Assembly: GCF_037893015.1 (NCBI RefSeq) | Contig: NC_133666.1 | Location: 224,207,258-224,271,257 of the forward strand | Source of the DNA: Macrotis lagotis | Lineage: Eukaryota > Chordata > Mammalia > Peramelemorphia > Peramelidae | Reading direction: 5' to 3' | DNA: 64,000 bases | Part shown: in pieces, positions 42,272 through 51,960 of the stretch | Layout: each line of letters begins with the position of its first letter | Position numbering within the stretch: position 1 is the stretch's first letter | Notes under the pieces: generated by a model | What the model was told of the DNA's origin: nothing | Database searches by the model: none | The model's input: only the letters and a program-made list of their open reading frames with translations | Position numbers and translations under genes: made by a program

Positions 42272-42545
42272 GGCAGCTAGGTAGCACTGTAGATAGAGCA
42301 CTGGTCCTGGACTCAGAAAAACCAAAGTTAAAATCTGTCATCAGACACTCACTAACTGTATGACTCTGGGCAAGTCACTTGACCTCTGTCTGCCTCATCT
42401 GTAAAATGGGGACAATAACAGCATTGATATCCCAGAGCTGAGGTTAGGATCAGATGAGATAAAATTTATAAAGCCCCTGGCACATAGTAGGCACTTAATA
42501 AATACTTGTTTCCTTCCTTAGCATAGTGCCTGGTATATAATAGGT
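42272..42545 (+). repeat. MIR/Mar-1-like SINE, full length
   Basis: 'gaggcagctaggtagcactg' head. Then 'ctgtctgcctcatctgtaaa', the CORE region 'gaggttaggatcagatgaga' and 3' 'ggcacatagtaggcacttaa'. The copy combines a tRNA head like that of the short SINE with a MIR-type body. Confidence 0.82.
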
Positions 42546-43272
42546 ACTTAATATTTGTTGACTGAATAATACAAAAAAAAAATGTGAAACATTTTGGAGA
42601 ATCCTATTGCATTTGGTGGAATTTGTTCTGGAACATTCCAAATTCCTTCATATACTTCATGAGTAGAAATTATTCCACCTTTGTTCTTGTGGACCTAAGT
42701 CAGGACCTGACACATAATTGTTTTTAATAAATGTTTATTTTTTGATTGACTGAGAGAATCAGATTTCACCATTGTTGAAGAAAGAAAAATTCAGGCTACT
42801 TGTAAATATCCTCAGCTTTTAAAACAGTGCTTGGCTCATAGTTGAGTTGTGATAGTCTTGCAAAATAGTTCTAAAATGATTAAGCCTTCACACTGCATTT
42901 TTACCAATTACATTTACCTATTGCTTTCTTTCCCTCCTTCTAAACTGTTCTTACTCTTTGAGGCTAAGAAAACAATACTCTTTCTGCAACAGTTACTGTA
43001 TATTCATAGTTGTCTCCCTCTTGTCTAGCCCTTAAAAAAATCAATTGAAATTTTAAAAGGAAAAGTAGGAGATACTATATTGCTTGCACCTTACTCCTTG
43101 ATCCTTAGTTGCCTCATAATATCTTTGCATCCTTGGTCCATGCTCCAAAGTCCATTTTTCATTTCAGTCCAACAATTCACTGATAATATGTAAAGAAATT
43201 GAAGTTTGGGGGAGGGAGGAATACAGTTTGGGATACAAAAAACTTTTAAGTTCCTAAAACTTTTTCTCTGTT

Positions 43273-43275
<3 letters not shown>
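42546..43275. other. Unassigned sequence
   Basis: A few short CORE-SINE-like words ('aataaatgtttatt' near 42725) but no element I can place. No gene seen. Confidence 0.4.
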
Positions 43276-43324
<49 letters not shown>

Positions 43325-43435
43325 GAGGGGGGGGGTGGGCAGAAAAAAAAAAGAGAGAGAAAAGGAGGGAAGGAAAAGGAATCAAAGAAAGAAGAGAAAG
43401 GAGAGCCCAGGAGGGCTGGAAGAAGAGACAGACAG

Positions 43436-43475
<40 letters not shown>
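43276..43475. repeat. Compound (TG)n - G-run - purine tract - (AC)n
   Basis: (TG)23 at 43276-43321, a run of G at 43327-43335, about 100 bp of almost pure A/G (43336-43440), then (AC)17 at 43441-43474. The two dinucleotide arrays are complementary, so they can pair as a hairpin with a purine loop. Long frames here (up to 183 codons) are artefacts of low complexity. Confidence 0.95.
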
Positions 43476-44084
43476 GTTTTCTTATGTCATTGCCTCATTC
43501 TTGGCATGGTGTCAGCTCTCAGAAAAAGCAGATTTAAAATTTGGAGCCCCTGCTTTAGTGGGTTGAAGCTGACCTCCAGTCACCAAGGAAAATCAAAACA
43601 AAACACACAAGAATTTAGAGAAGACATTTTTTTCTGCCAAAGGAATAAATTTTCCTTGTTGCTATTTCTACTTTCGCCAATATTCCAATGGGGGGAAAAA
43701 CCAGACAGATTGGTCAAGAGTTCAATGCAATTTTCTGTGACATTTGACTTGAAGTGATATTGCAAAAAGTTAAAATGAGTTTAAATGTTATACTTTCCAA
43801 TATGTGTGGCACACATAACTCAAGAAATAAAGAGGGTAGAAATGGAAACTTGTCCCTTTATGTGGTACTTAGGTCTAAATTCTAGTCTTCCTAAACTAAT
43901 TTGTTGAAACTGTAAGAAAATTGTGTTGTGGAATACAATTTTTGTAGCTATTGTTGGATTTCTTGAAACAAGAATTTTGTATGAAAGAAATCATTTGCTT
44001 TCATTGCTGCTAGTAATCCCCCCAGTTGAAGCTAATTTTACAGTATAGTTAAATTTATTTACTGTTTTTAAAGAAAATTACAAT
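43476..44084. other. Unassigned sequence
   Basis: AT-rich, with no recognised element. Confidence 0.4.
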
Positions 44085-44222
44085 GTGGCATACTGAAGAT
44101 AACACTGAATTTAATCAGAGGATGTAGGATTGAAGACCAGCTCTATTATTTATAACCTATGTGACCTTGTTGGTAAAATGGACTAGGCTTGTTGATCTCT
44201 TTCAGTTCTAAATCTGAGTATT
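44085..44222 (+). repeat. CORE-SINE relic
   Basis: 'gattgaagaccagctctatt', 'acctatgtgaccttgttgg' and 'ctctttcagttctaaatctg' follow a worn tRNA-headed SINE with part of its centre deleted. Confidence 0.5.
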
Positions 44223-44224
44223 TA

Positions 44225-44763
44225 CTTATTTATAGATTTTATTTATTTTGAGTTTTACAATTCCCCCCCATTCTTGCTTCCCTCCCCCCACCCTCCACAG
44301 AAGGCATTCTGTTAGTCTTTACATTGTTTCCATGGTATACATTGATCTCAGTTGAATGTGATAAGAGAGAAATCATATCCTTAAGGAAGAGAAATAAAGT
44401 ATAAGAGATAGCAAAATTACATTATAAGATAGTGGGTTTTTCCTCCCTAAATTGAAGGTAATAGTCTTTGGTCTTTGTTCAAACTCCACAATTCTTTCTC
44501 TGGATACAAATGGTATTCTCCATTTGCAAACAGCCCAAAACTGTCCCTGATTGTTGCACTTAATGGAATGAATAAGTCCATCAAGGTTGATCATCACTCC
44601 CATGTTGCTGTTAGGGTGTACAGTGTTTGCCTGGTTCTGCTCATCTTGATCAGCATCAGTTCTTGCAAATCTCTCCAGTCTTCCCTGAATTCCCATCCCT
44701 CCTGGTTTCTAATAGAACAATAGTGTTCCATGACATATATACATATATGTATATATATACATA

Positions 44764-44831
<68 letters not shown>

Positions 44832-45225
44832 ACAGTTTGCTAAGCCATTCCCCAATTGAAGGACATTCACTTAATTTCCAATTCTTTGCCACCACAAACA
44901 GGGCTGCTATGAATATTTTTGTACAAGTGATGTTTTTACCCTTTTTCATAATCTCTCTTCAGGGTATAGACCCAGTAGTGGTATTGCTGGATCAAAGGGT
45001 ATGTACATTTTTGTTGCCCTTTAGGTGTAATTCCAAATTGCTCTCCAGAAAGTTCACAGCTCCACCAACAATGTATTAGTGGGCCAGATTTCCCACATCC
45101 CTTCCAACATTGGTTATTGGCCTTTCTGGTCATATTGGTCAGTCTGAGAGGTGTGAGGTGGTATCTCGGAGATGCTTTAATTTACATTTCTCTAATAAGT
45201 AATGTAAATCTGAATATTTATATAT
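44225..45225 (-). mobile_element. L1 3' part (about 1 kb), well preserved, with a TA expansion
   Basis: On the minus strand: 'KGCGKSGPLIHCWWSCEL', the ORF2p C-terminal Cys cluster (about 45050-45105). Then 'IFIAALFVVAKNWKLSECPS' (44860-44920), the (TA)n array, 'MEHYCSIRNQEGWEFREDW' (about 44690-44740), then the 3' UTR with C-rich runs on the plus strand. It is a sister of 24262-25290 and broken by stops and shifts. Confidence 0.9.
44739..44829. repeat. (TA)n expansion inside L1 ORF2
   Basis: About 90 bp of TA replaces the short 'gtggtatatgtatgtcatgg' seen in the sister L1 at about 24752-24771, so it grew from a TATATG seed after insertion. Confidence 0.93.
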
Positions 45226-45231
45226 ATACCC

Positions 45232-45391
45232 CAGGATGCAGCAACCCTCCTAGCAGTTTAAGGAGGTTGTTATGCTCCATAGTGGTGTGGGTGCATTGTA
45301 CTCATGAATGAATATTGAATTCTGTATGTAGCCCTTAGGTGGTTTTTGTTGGACCTGGAGGTCCAAAGAGCTAAAAGGTTGGATACGCCTG
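45232..45391 (-). mobile_element. hAT-like non-autonomous DNA transposon fragment (minus)
   Basis: The right end, read on the minus strand, is 'caggcgtatccaacctttta', then 'gctctttggacctccaggtc' and 'caacaaaaaccacctaaggg'. It aligns with the first 60 bases of 25311-25491. The left end is unclear. Confidence 0.55.
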
Positions 45392-45582
45392 ATTTAGATT
45401 TTGATTCAGATATGTGAATTAATTGGTGCTGTCAGAGAGGATTTCTACCAGGTCCTATGGAACTCTGAACTATAATGCCAATCTGCCTCCCCACAAATTC
45501 CCACAATTCTCTTCCCCTCTAAAAAAATAAATAGCCCCCAAATCAAATGTGTTATTCAGTGATTATGAATTGACTAAAAGAG

Positions 45583-45710
45583 AGGCACCACAACATAACA
45601 GAAAGATTCTTGTACTAAGTTAGGTGACCTGGGTTTAAATGTTGCTTCAAAAACCTACTAACTATATGATCATGGTAAGTCATATGTCTTGTGAGGGAAG
45701 TGCTTTACTA
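45583..45710 (+). repeat. CORE-SINE relic
   Basis: 'agaggcaccacaacataaca' head, 'cctgggtttaaatgttgctt' B-box region, then 'tatgatcatggtaagtcata'. The 3' half is missing where the younger SINE begins. Confidence 0.5.
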
Positions 45711-45730
45711 ACACCTTAAAAGGTATAGGT

Positions 45731-45880
45731 GGGGCAGCTAGGTGGCACAGTAGATAGAGCACCCGCCCTGGAGTCAGGAGTACCTGGATTCAAATCCACC
45801 CTCAGACACTTAATAATGACCTAGCTGTGTGGCCTTGGGCAAGCCACTTAACCCTATTGCCTTGCAAAAACTAAAAAAAA
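45731..45880 (+). mobile_element. tRNA-derived marsupial SINE, well preserved
   Basis: 'ggggcagctaggtggcacag' to 'ccttgcaaaaactaaaaaaa'. Target duplication 'aggtatagg' (45721-45729) versus 'agatatagg' (45881-45889). Confidence 0.93.
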
Positions 45881-45889
45881 AGATATAGG

Positions 45890-46614
45890 AATGTGATTTA
45901 TTAATTATCATTATTAGAAAAGAAATATTGATCTCTTCAATCTTTGATAATCATGTGACTACCTAATTGTGGTTACTACCTCCAGCAATGCAGGGTTACA
46001 AACCATCTTTGCCTATCCTACTGCTTTTGTCCATCTCCTCCAAGAAATCTAGAGGAGTCCACCCAACATGGGAGAACTTTCCTCTAGATTTCTTTACATT
46101 GCATGGAGATAAATGGAAACTATGGGCTGTTCATCAGTTATCTCTTACTCTCCTTTTGTTACCTTTTTTCTCCCCAGTTGCACATAGACTTATCTGATGA
46201 TAGTTTTCCCATTTCTATGCAATTTCTTGTTATCTCTGGACCACAGCCTCTCCATGACCCTTTGGGTGATCTACAATTTCAATCCTTCAGAGAAGGTGGT
46301 GTTCTATCACTTCTTAGGGTTTCTACAAGATAATGAGATGGAGAGCATTCTAGGTATGAGAGTTTGTACAAAAGAATAAAAGATGAAAAGTAATATGGTG
46401 AGTTCTAAGACTTCTAGAGATATTGGCCTTTTTTCAAGAAATCTCAATGATTTCAAATTAATCTTTAGATTTGTCAGCTTACACAATGACATTCTCTGAT
46501 ATTCCTTTTAGTTCTAGAATTTATAATCTTTTGCATTTCTGATTCTCTGCATCTAAATAGCTTTGAACATATAGTATTCCAATAAAGTAGACCTTCTAAG
46601 TAACTTTGGAACCC
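45890..46614. other. Unassigned sequence
   Basis: About 0.7 kb, with overlapping short frames at 45967-46379 but no domain. Not assigned to a repeat. Confidence 0.4.
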
Positions 46615-46625
46615 TCAAATACTTT

Positions 46626-46767
46626 TTGTTAAAGGTTTTTGCAAGGCAAACGGGGTTAAGTGGCTTGCCCAAGGCCACACAGCTAGGTCATTATTAAGTG
46701 TCTGAGACCGTATTTGAACTCCTGACTCCAGGGCCAGTGCTTTATCCACTTCGCCACCTAGCCACCC
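46626..46767 (-). mobile_element. tRNA-derived marsupial SINE (minus)
   Basis: Reversed copy with 'aaggtttttgcaaggcaaac' tail and 'tttatccacttcgccaccta' head. Perfect 11-bp target duplication 'tcaaatacttt' at 46615-46625 and 46768-46778. Confidence 0.94.
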
Positions 46768-46855
46768 TCAAATACTTTCTTTACTAGATCAGTACCCTCA
46801 AAGACAACAGGGCCAACAACAAAAGGTTGAGAATTATAGATTCTAATGCCCCTAA

Positions 46856-47083
46856 AGCCTAGTTGGATAGGTTTGCAGTCAGAAAGACTCATCTTCCTGA
46901 GTTCAAATCTGTCCTCAGATAGGTAATAACCATGTAAACCTGAGTAATTCACTTAACCCTGTTTCCCTCAATTTCCTCATCTGTAAAAAGTACAAGAGAA
47001 GGAAAAGTACCCTAGCAAGAAAACACCAAATGAAATCAAGAAGTGTTAGTCATGACTGAAACAACTGAACAAGAGCAAAAAAA
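46856..47083 (+). mobile_element. tRNA-headed SINE, long form
   Basis: The head is worn. 'ctgagttcaaatctgtcctc', 'ctcaatttcctcatctgtaa' and 'ctagcaagaaaacaccaaat' are in order, ending 'aactgaacaagagcaaaaaa'. Confidence 0.8.
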
Positions 47084-47087
47084 AGTG

Positions 47088-47325
47088 GAGTGGATAGAAT
47101 GTTGGACCTGGAGTCAGAAAGACTTGAATTCAAATGTGAGCTCAAATACTTCCTAGCTGTGTGATCCTGAACAGTCACTCAATCTCTTGTTCTCCGTTTT
47201 CTGGTCTGTAAAGTAAGGGTAATAAATATCTACTCCCAAGATTTTTTGTAATGATATAATGAGCTATATGTAAAGTGATTTAACAACCTTTAAATTCTAT
47301 ACAAATACTAGCTATTGAAATCATC
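47088..47325 (+). repeat. MIR/Mar-1-like SINE
   Basis: 'gtggatagaatgttggacct' head, 'gacttgaattcaaatgtgag', 'ctagctgtgtgatcctgaac', then a CORE-like 'atgatataatgagctatatg' and a 3' end in 'aatactagctatt'. Confidence 0.7.
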
Positions 47326-47360
47326 CTTTCCTTGATGACTCTCCTCCTGGGTCCTCTCTG

Positions 47361-47528
47361 TTTTTTTGTTTTTGTTTTGCTTTTTAGGTTTTTGCAAGGC
47401 AAACGGGGTTAAGTGGCTTGCCCAAGGCCACACAGTTAGGTAATTATTAAGTGTCTGAGACCGGATTTGAACCCAGGTACTCCTGACTCCAAGCTGGTGC
47501 TTTATCCACTATGCCACCTAGCCGCCCC
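47361..47528 (-). mobile_element. tRNA-derived marsupial SINE (minus)
   Basis: A long T-rich start with TTTG interruptions, 'taggtttttgcaaggcaaac', then the head 'ccactatgccacctagccgc'. It shares the 'caaacggggttaagtgg' variant with 46626-46767, so the two belong to one sublineage. Confidence 0.92.
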
Positions 47529-47534
47529 TCCATT

Positions 47535-48930
47535 CTGTTTTTTAAGAGTTTCATGAACCTGATGCTTTCTCTTGGTTCTTCTATTTTTGTTTGTTTCTTT
47601 TCAATCTCCTTTGCTAAAACATCTTCCATATCATGCTCCCTAATTGTGAATATACCCAAAGCTTTGCTCTGGACTCTCTTCCCTTTTCTCTCTATGCTCT
47701 TTTTATTTTAGTCATCTCATCTGCTCACAGGGGTTAAATTATCATCTCTGTGGTTACCAGAGTTACATATCCAGCCTTAGCACTTTGACCTGAGTTCCAG
47801 TCCAGCCCAGAACTACTGGACAGTTCTGCAGGTATTACTAACTCAGTATGTTCAAGGCAGAACTCATTCTCTTTCCTTCCCAACTCAACTCTCTTCCAAA
47901 CTTCCCTATTTCTGTGGAGGATACCAGCCTAAGTTTGTAACCTTCTTGTCCCTGACTACTCACTCTCACCTTACATTTAATCAGTTGTCAAATTTAACCA
48001 ATTTTACCTCCTTCCAATTTTTTGGACCCATCCCTTTTCTCTACTCCCATAGTTGCTATTATAGATTCCTAAATTGTCCCCTTTCCTCAAGTTCTTCTGT
48101 TTTAATCCATTCTCTACACAACTACCAAGGGATTCCCCCCACACTTCCTAACCTCCAAAATTTAGCTCCGACCATAATACTCCCCTATTCAATAAATTCC
48201 AGTGGCTCTCTAGGAGGTCTAGGATCAAATGTGAACTCCTTGGTTTGGCTTTCAAAAGTCTTTCACAATTTCACCCCAACCTACCTTTTTCAAATTTTTG
48301 TAGAAGTGTAGCTGGCTGAGGTTCAGTCAACTAGAGTTCTTACTGTACTTCATGAATGAGGATGATGATGATGTTTGTTTTTTGTTCTCCAAGAACACCA
48401 TGACATCAGGAAGGTGATGTTTGAGTTGAGGGGGTGCTGTGCTAAGTCACCAGCCTCACTTTCTCCTCTGGAGCAATCTGAGTCCAGTGGCTATATATGT
48501 ATCAGGGCAACTGGAAATGGCCCTGGATTCGAGGCAATCAAGATCAAGTGACTTGTCCAAGCCAGTAAGTATCTGAGATTGGATTTGAACTCAGGTCCTA
48601 CATATTTCAGGGCCATCTCTCCACTCATTGTAGCATCTAGCTGTCCTCATCCATAGCCCTTACATACATCTACTGTCTCCACACCTTCACACTGGCTATT
48701 CTATGTCTTCCTCTGTTCTACTTCTTAGAATCCATAATTTCATTCAAGGATGAGTTCAAGTATCACTTTTTCTATGAAACTTTTCCTGATCCTCTCAGCT
48801 ACTAGTGCCTCCCATCCTATCCTCAAATAATCTTGGATTTAAATCCAGTATATACCCATATAAGTATGTGTTGTCAGCCTTGACTAGATTGTAAATTCCT
48901 CTGGGGAATTGTTCCTTCAAGGACCGTTTC
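47535..48930 (+). mobile_element. L2-like LINE ORF2 C-terminal half and 3' UTR, split by a SINE
   Basis: The left part (47535-48330) runs through 'catcatctgctcacagggg', 'aaggcagaactcattctctt' (KTEL-like region), 'cattctctacacaactacca' and 'gctttcaaaagtctttcaca'. The right part (48650-48930) continues with 'ccttcacactggctattcta' and ends 'gactagattgtaaattcctc'. The SINE at 48371-48647 interrupts it. Confidence 0.7.
48371..48647 (-). mobile_element. tRNA-headed SINE with long body (minus), nested in L2-like LINE
   Basis: 'gatgatgtttgttttttgtt' tail, 'caccagcctcactttctcct' and 'tggaaatggccctggattcg' body, 'attgtagcatctagctgtcc' head. It splits the L2-like element around it, so it is younger. 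Confidence 0.88.
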
Positions 48931-48941
48931 ACAGTAGGTGG

Positions 48942-49112
48942 CAATGGATAGAGCACTGGTCCTGGAGTCAGGAAGACTTGAATTTGTATCTAGCTTCAGA
49001 TGTGTACTAGTTGTATGACCCTGGTCATTTAATCTTTGGCTACCTCAGTTTCTTCAACTGTAATAGCACCAACCTCCCTGGCACATAGTAAGCCCTTAAT
49101 AAACAATTGTTT
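48942..49112 (+). repeat. MIR/Mar-1-like SINE, CORE deleted
   Basis: 'ggtggcaatggatagagcac' head, 'ggctacctcagtttcttcaa', then a direct jump to 'ctggcacatagtaagccctt'. The usual central 60 bases are missing. Confidence 0.7.
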
Positions 49113-49154
49113 TCATCCTTTCCTTTATTGCATCCCCAGGGTTACACATGGAAC

Positions 49155-49370
49155 ATTGTTGTTTAGTCATTCAGTCTTGTCAGATTCTTTGTGACCTCAT
49201 ATGGGCTTTTCTGGGTAAGGATACTGGAGTGGTTTACCATGAGCTTCTCCAGTAGATTAAAGCAGAGTTTAAGTGATTTGCCTAGCTAGTGAGTATCTGA
49301 GGCCAGATTTGAACTTGGGTCTTCCTGACTCTAGACCCAGAACTCTGTTCAATGAGTCACTTAGCTACTT
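49155..49370 (-). mobile_element. tRNA-headed SINE, long form (minus)
   Basis: 'attgttgtttagtcattcag' tail, 'gatactggagtggtttacca' body, 'cttgggtcttcctgactcta' and 'tcacttagctacttc' head side. Confidence 0.83.
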
Positions 49371-49397
49371 CACCTAGAATATACTGATATTTAAATG

Positions 49398-49640
49398 ACT
49401 TAAGTTCAAATCCCACCTCTGACACTTACTAGCTGGGTAATACCACATAGTAAATATTATATAAATGTTAGTTATTATTATTTTCAGTAGACAATTTACT
49501 TAATCTTTCTCAATTTTAATTTCTACATCTGTAAAATGGGAGAAATTATACACATAATAGAAGTCATAAGCATCAGTGAGAAAATATACACAAAGAACTT
49601 TGCAAAATCTAAATTGATATGTGAATGACAGTTATTCTTT
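49398..49640 (+). repeat. CORE-SINE with repeated 3' segment
   Basis: 'gttcaaatcccacctctgac' B box, 'atataaatgttagttattat', then a second 'ctacatctgtaaaatgggag' to 'gaatgacagttattc'. It looks like two overlapping fragments of one family. Confidence 0.5.
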
Positions 49641-50423
49641 TGTCTTTATAAAATATGCTTCCACGGGGAAAAAAGCAATATATTTCCAGTCAGCACTTAG
49701 AAGCAGCCATTTGAAATAGTTCTTACTTATCATTAGAGGATTAAGAGTGCCTAGATTGAGCAAGGGATCTGCCTGGTTTTCAAACACATGTTCATTTCTA
49801 TTTTGCTTGACCCCTCGCTAAGAAACTAAACACTTATAATTGAATATATTTTCTTTTTGGGAATCTGTAGCCAAACCACCTTAGGCTGGGATCTTTTTTG
49901 GCTCTAAGAAAGCCACTAGGGTCAGGGCAGGCCAGCCCTTGGCCTGATGCCCTCCCAGAATAAACTAAACAGCCACAGGAAGTGGTTTTGGTGATTCAGT
50001 CGGTGGCACACTTCCTTTTGAGTCAGAATTGAATCATAGACATTAGGGATGAAAAAAGGCTGTGCCTTTTCCCAACTTCCAAAAGAATATTCATCATAGC
50101 CAACCATACAAAACAAAACTTGCTGTTTTGAAAGCATTGCAACAATTAAGAAACTATGAACCTTGTGATCACTATTTAGCTTGGATGGATGGGGGACCAT
50201 GTGTTCCAAAGGCACCCCCCCTCCCTTTCCCAGAATTTCTTTGATTGTAGACTGCAGATTTTTGAAGGAAAGCTGAGGTCATATGTCACTGTGGCTGTTG
50301 AGTTTCCTGCCTCTCTCTCTCTTCCTAAGCATTGAATCTGACCCATTTCCACTGACTGTGCTAGCATTTGCGCATACATAGATCCCGTTGCTTTAAATGG
50401 CCCAGATACTCTTCGTCACTTAC
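49641..50423. other. Unique-looking sequence
   Basis: No repeat recognised over nearly 800 bp. A minus frame at 49922-50215 (97 codons) and a plus frame at 50062-50244 overlap. Neither has a domain or splice support. Confidence 0.4.
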
Positions 50424-50546
50424 TGACCCGGAACATTCATTGGCATGTCTGCTGGAATGGCTTCTATGTGCTGCTCTGGTCGTGGCAGTGTTTCAGCTGT
50501 GGGTGAAATGATACTGTTCTGAATGTACTGAATGCAGCTGGCAATT
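50424..50546 (-). other. Candidate internal coding exon, 123 bp, unidentified
   Basis: On the minus strand an acceptor 'caatttacag|aattgc' (AG at 50548-50547) and a donor 'gggtca|gtaagt' (GT at 50423-50422, full GTAAGT consensus) bracket 123 bases, open in one frame with a split codon at each end. It reads 'IASCIQYIQNSIISPTAETL' and then 'PRPEQHIEAIPADMPMNVPG', with a balanced residue mix. The same frame is open upstream into 'FFLSLKTIYR'. It lies in a repeat-free block. I do not recognise the protein. It could be an exon of a gene on the minus strand, or a chance frame in a conserved element. Confidence 0.4.
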
Positions 50547-50611
50547 CTGTAAATTGTTTTGAGGCTTAAGAAAAACCCCGTAGATATCAACAAGTCATAA
50601 AAAACATGCAT

Positions 50612-50979
50612 ATTTTCCCCTGTTCATTTTTCCAGTGCCATTTTTTATTTTTAATATTCAATATCCCGGTAATTTAAATATGTTAACCCTGTTCTAACCT
50701 GAATAGTTTAGAGCATGATATATACTTAATACTTTCCTCTAATTTGTTCGATTGTGATTCAATTAACTTAATAAATTGGCAGCATATTTCAGTTGCGTAA
50801 ACTATTAATAAAGATTCATGGACTCTGGAGGGAAAGCCTAGTTTCATGTCATTCCAAGAAGTCTAATGGATTAGACTGGAATCAGGCAAGGTTCAAAATT
50901 AAATCACAAAGCCAATTGAACATGTCATGACTAGAGCAATAAAGAGAAAGGAAGATCTTGCACAAGGATCATTGATTGA
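50612..50979. other. AT-rich unique-looking sequence
   Basis: No element recognised. Confidence 0.45.
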
Positions 50980-51115
50980 GTGATGCAAAGGATCTTAGAG
51001 GTCACTGAGCCCAATCCCTCACCTGCATTTCACAGATTGGGAAACTAAGGAGTTAAGTGATTTGCCTGCGGTTGCATAGTAGTGGATCTGAATGCAGGTG
51101 TTGTGCCGGCATCTG
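50980..51115 (-). repeat. MIR3/Ther-2-like SINE (minus)
   Basis: 'gatcttagaggtcactgagc', 'cacagattgggaaactaagg' and 'agtggatctgaatgcaggtg' follow the reversed order of a common mammal-wide SINE. Confidence 0.65.
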
Positions 51116-51136
51116 AGGTTGAATAGGACCTGTGCT

Positions 51137-51412
51137 TCACTGTTCTGGAGTTCCCACTAAATCTTGGACTTCTCCGGAGTGATCACGTCCGGCTCCTTCA
51201 GCAATTTCATCTACGTCACCTCCACCACTATCATATGGCAAGCCTGTCTCATCATTAAGAAAGTCTAGGAACAAAGCCAGGTAATCAGCAGCAAACCCCA
51301 CAGCCAGCTCTTCTGGGCAGGATGTGTAGAAAATGGATGTCTGCCAAACAGTCAAAGAGTCCTCATCTGACATGCTAAGGGTTAGCAGCCAAGAAGAGAA
51401 CGCAAGAAACAC
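51137..51412 (-). other. Acidic open frame of 77-91 codons, exon-like or retrocopy, unidentified
   Basis: The minus frame gives, from an internal ATG at about 51370, 'MSDEDSLTVWQTSIFYTSCP', then 'ELAVGFAADYLALFLDFLND' and an acidic glycine-rich end with 'YDSGGGDVDEIAEGAG'. It stops at TGA. The DNA is CpG-containing and less AT-rich than its surroundings. A possible acceptor ('aacccttag|catg') with a pyrimidine tract lies just before the internal ATG. There is no poly-A on its 3' side, so it is not an obvious retrocopy. I do not recognise the family. Confidence 0.3.
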
Positions 51413-51599
51413 TGGCTACAAGGTGGCAAGCAGGAAAGGGAGCAAGGGCTGGGGGATGGGGATAGGGAGGACAGCACTGTTCTGGCCAAGGTGTTTGTTT
51501 AAAAGGTGATTATTCTTGAAACAAAGAAGATTCTTTCTGTTGACTGATAACAGCTAATATTTGCCGGCATTTCTATAACTCTTTAAAGTGTATTAAGTC

Positions 51600-51834
51600 A
51601 AAAATCATTTATTATGTCCTACTAGGAGTCAGTCACTCTGTTAATTGGGATAGGGGTCAAAGAAAGGCAAAGATAATCAGTAGGATGGGGTAGACAACAA
51701 ACAAGATATACAGACAAATTGGACATAATCATAGAGTGGAATTATGGATGGTTTCTCATAAAAGATGAGATTTTTAGCTGTGAATTCAAGGGAGTTAGGA
51801 GGCAGCAATGAGGAGGGAGAGAATTACAGATTAT
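51600..51834 (-). repeat. L2-like LINE 3' region (minus)
   Basis: 'tttattatgtcctactagga', 'gtcaaagaaaggcaaagata' and 'gaattcaagggagttaggag' are in the same order as 26795 and 61755. Confidence 0.6.
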
Positions 51835-51960
51835 TTCATCAGATGATATTATCTCCATTTTATATATGAGGAAATTGAGGCTGAGAGAGATTGTGTCTTA
51901 CAGGCTCCCAAAGGTTAGATTCAAACTCTGTTTTTACTGATGCTATGACTATCCCTTCTC
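51835..51960 (-). repeat. CORE-SINE-like relic
   Basis: 'ctccattttatatatgagga' and 'gagattgtgtcttacaggct' are a reversed MIR-type centre. The head side fades out near 51960. Confidence 0.5.

Noticed and set aside
43206-43757. 183-codon frame with Cys/Val and Thr/His runs
   Set aside because: Most of it translates the (TG)n, purine and (AC)n tracts. It is an artefact of low complexity.
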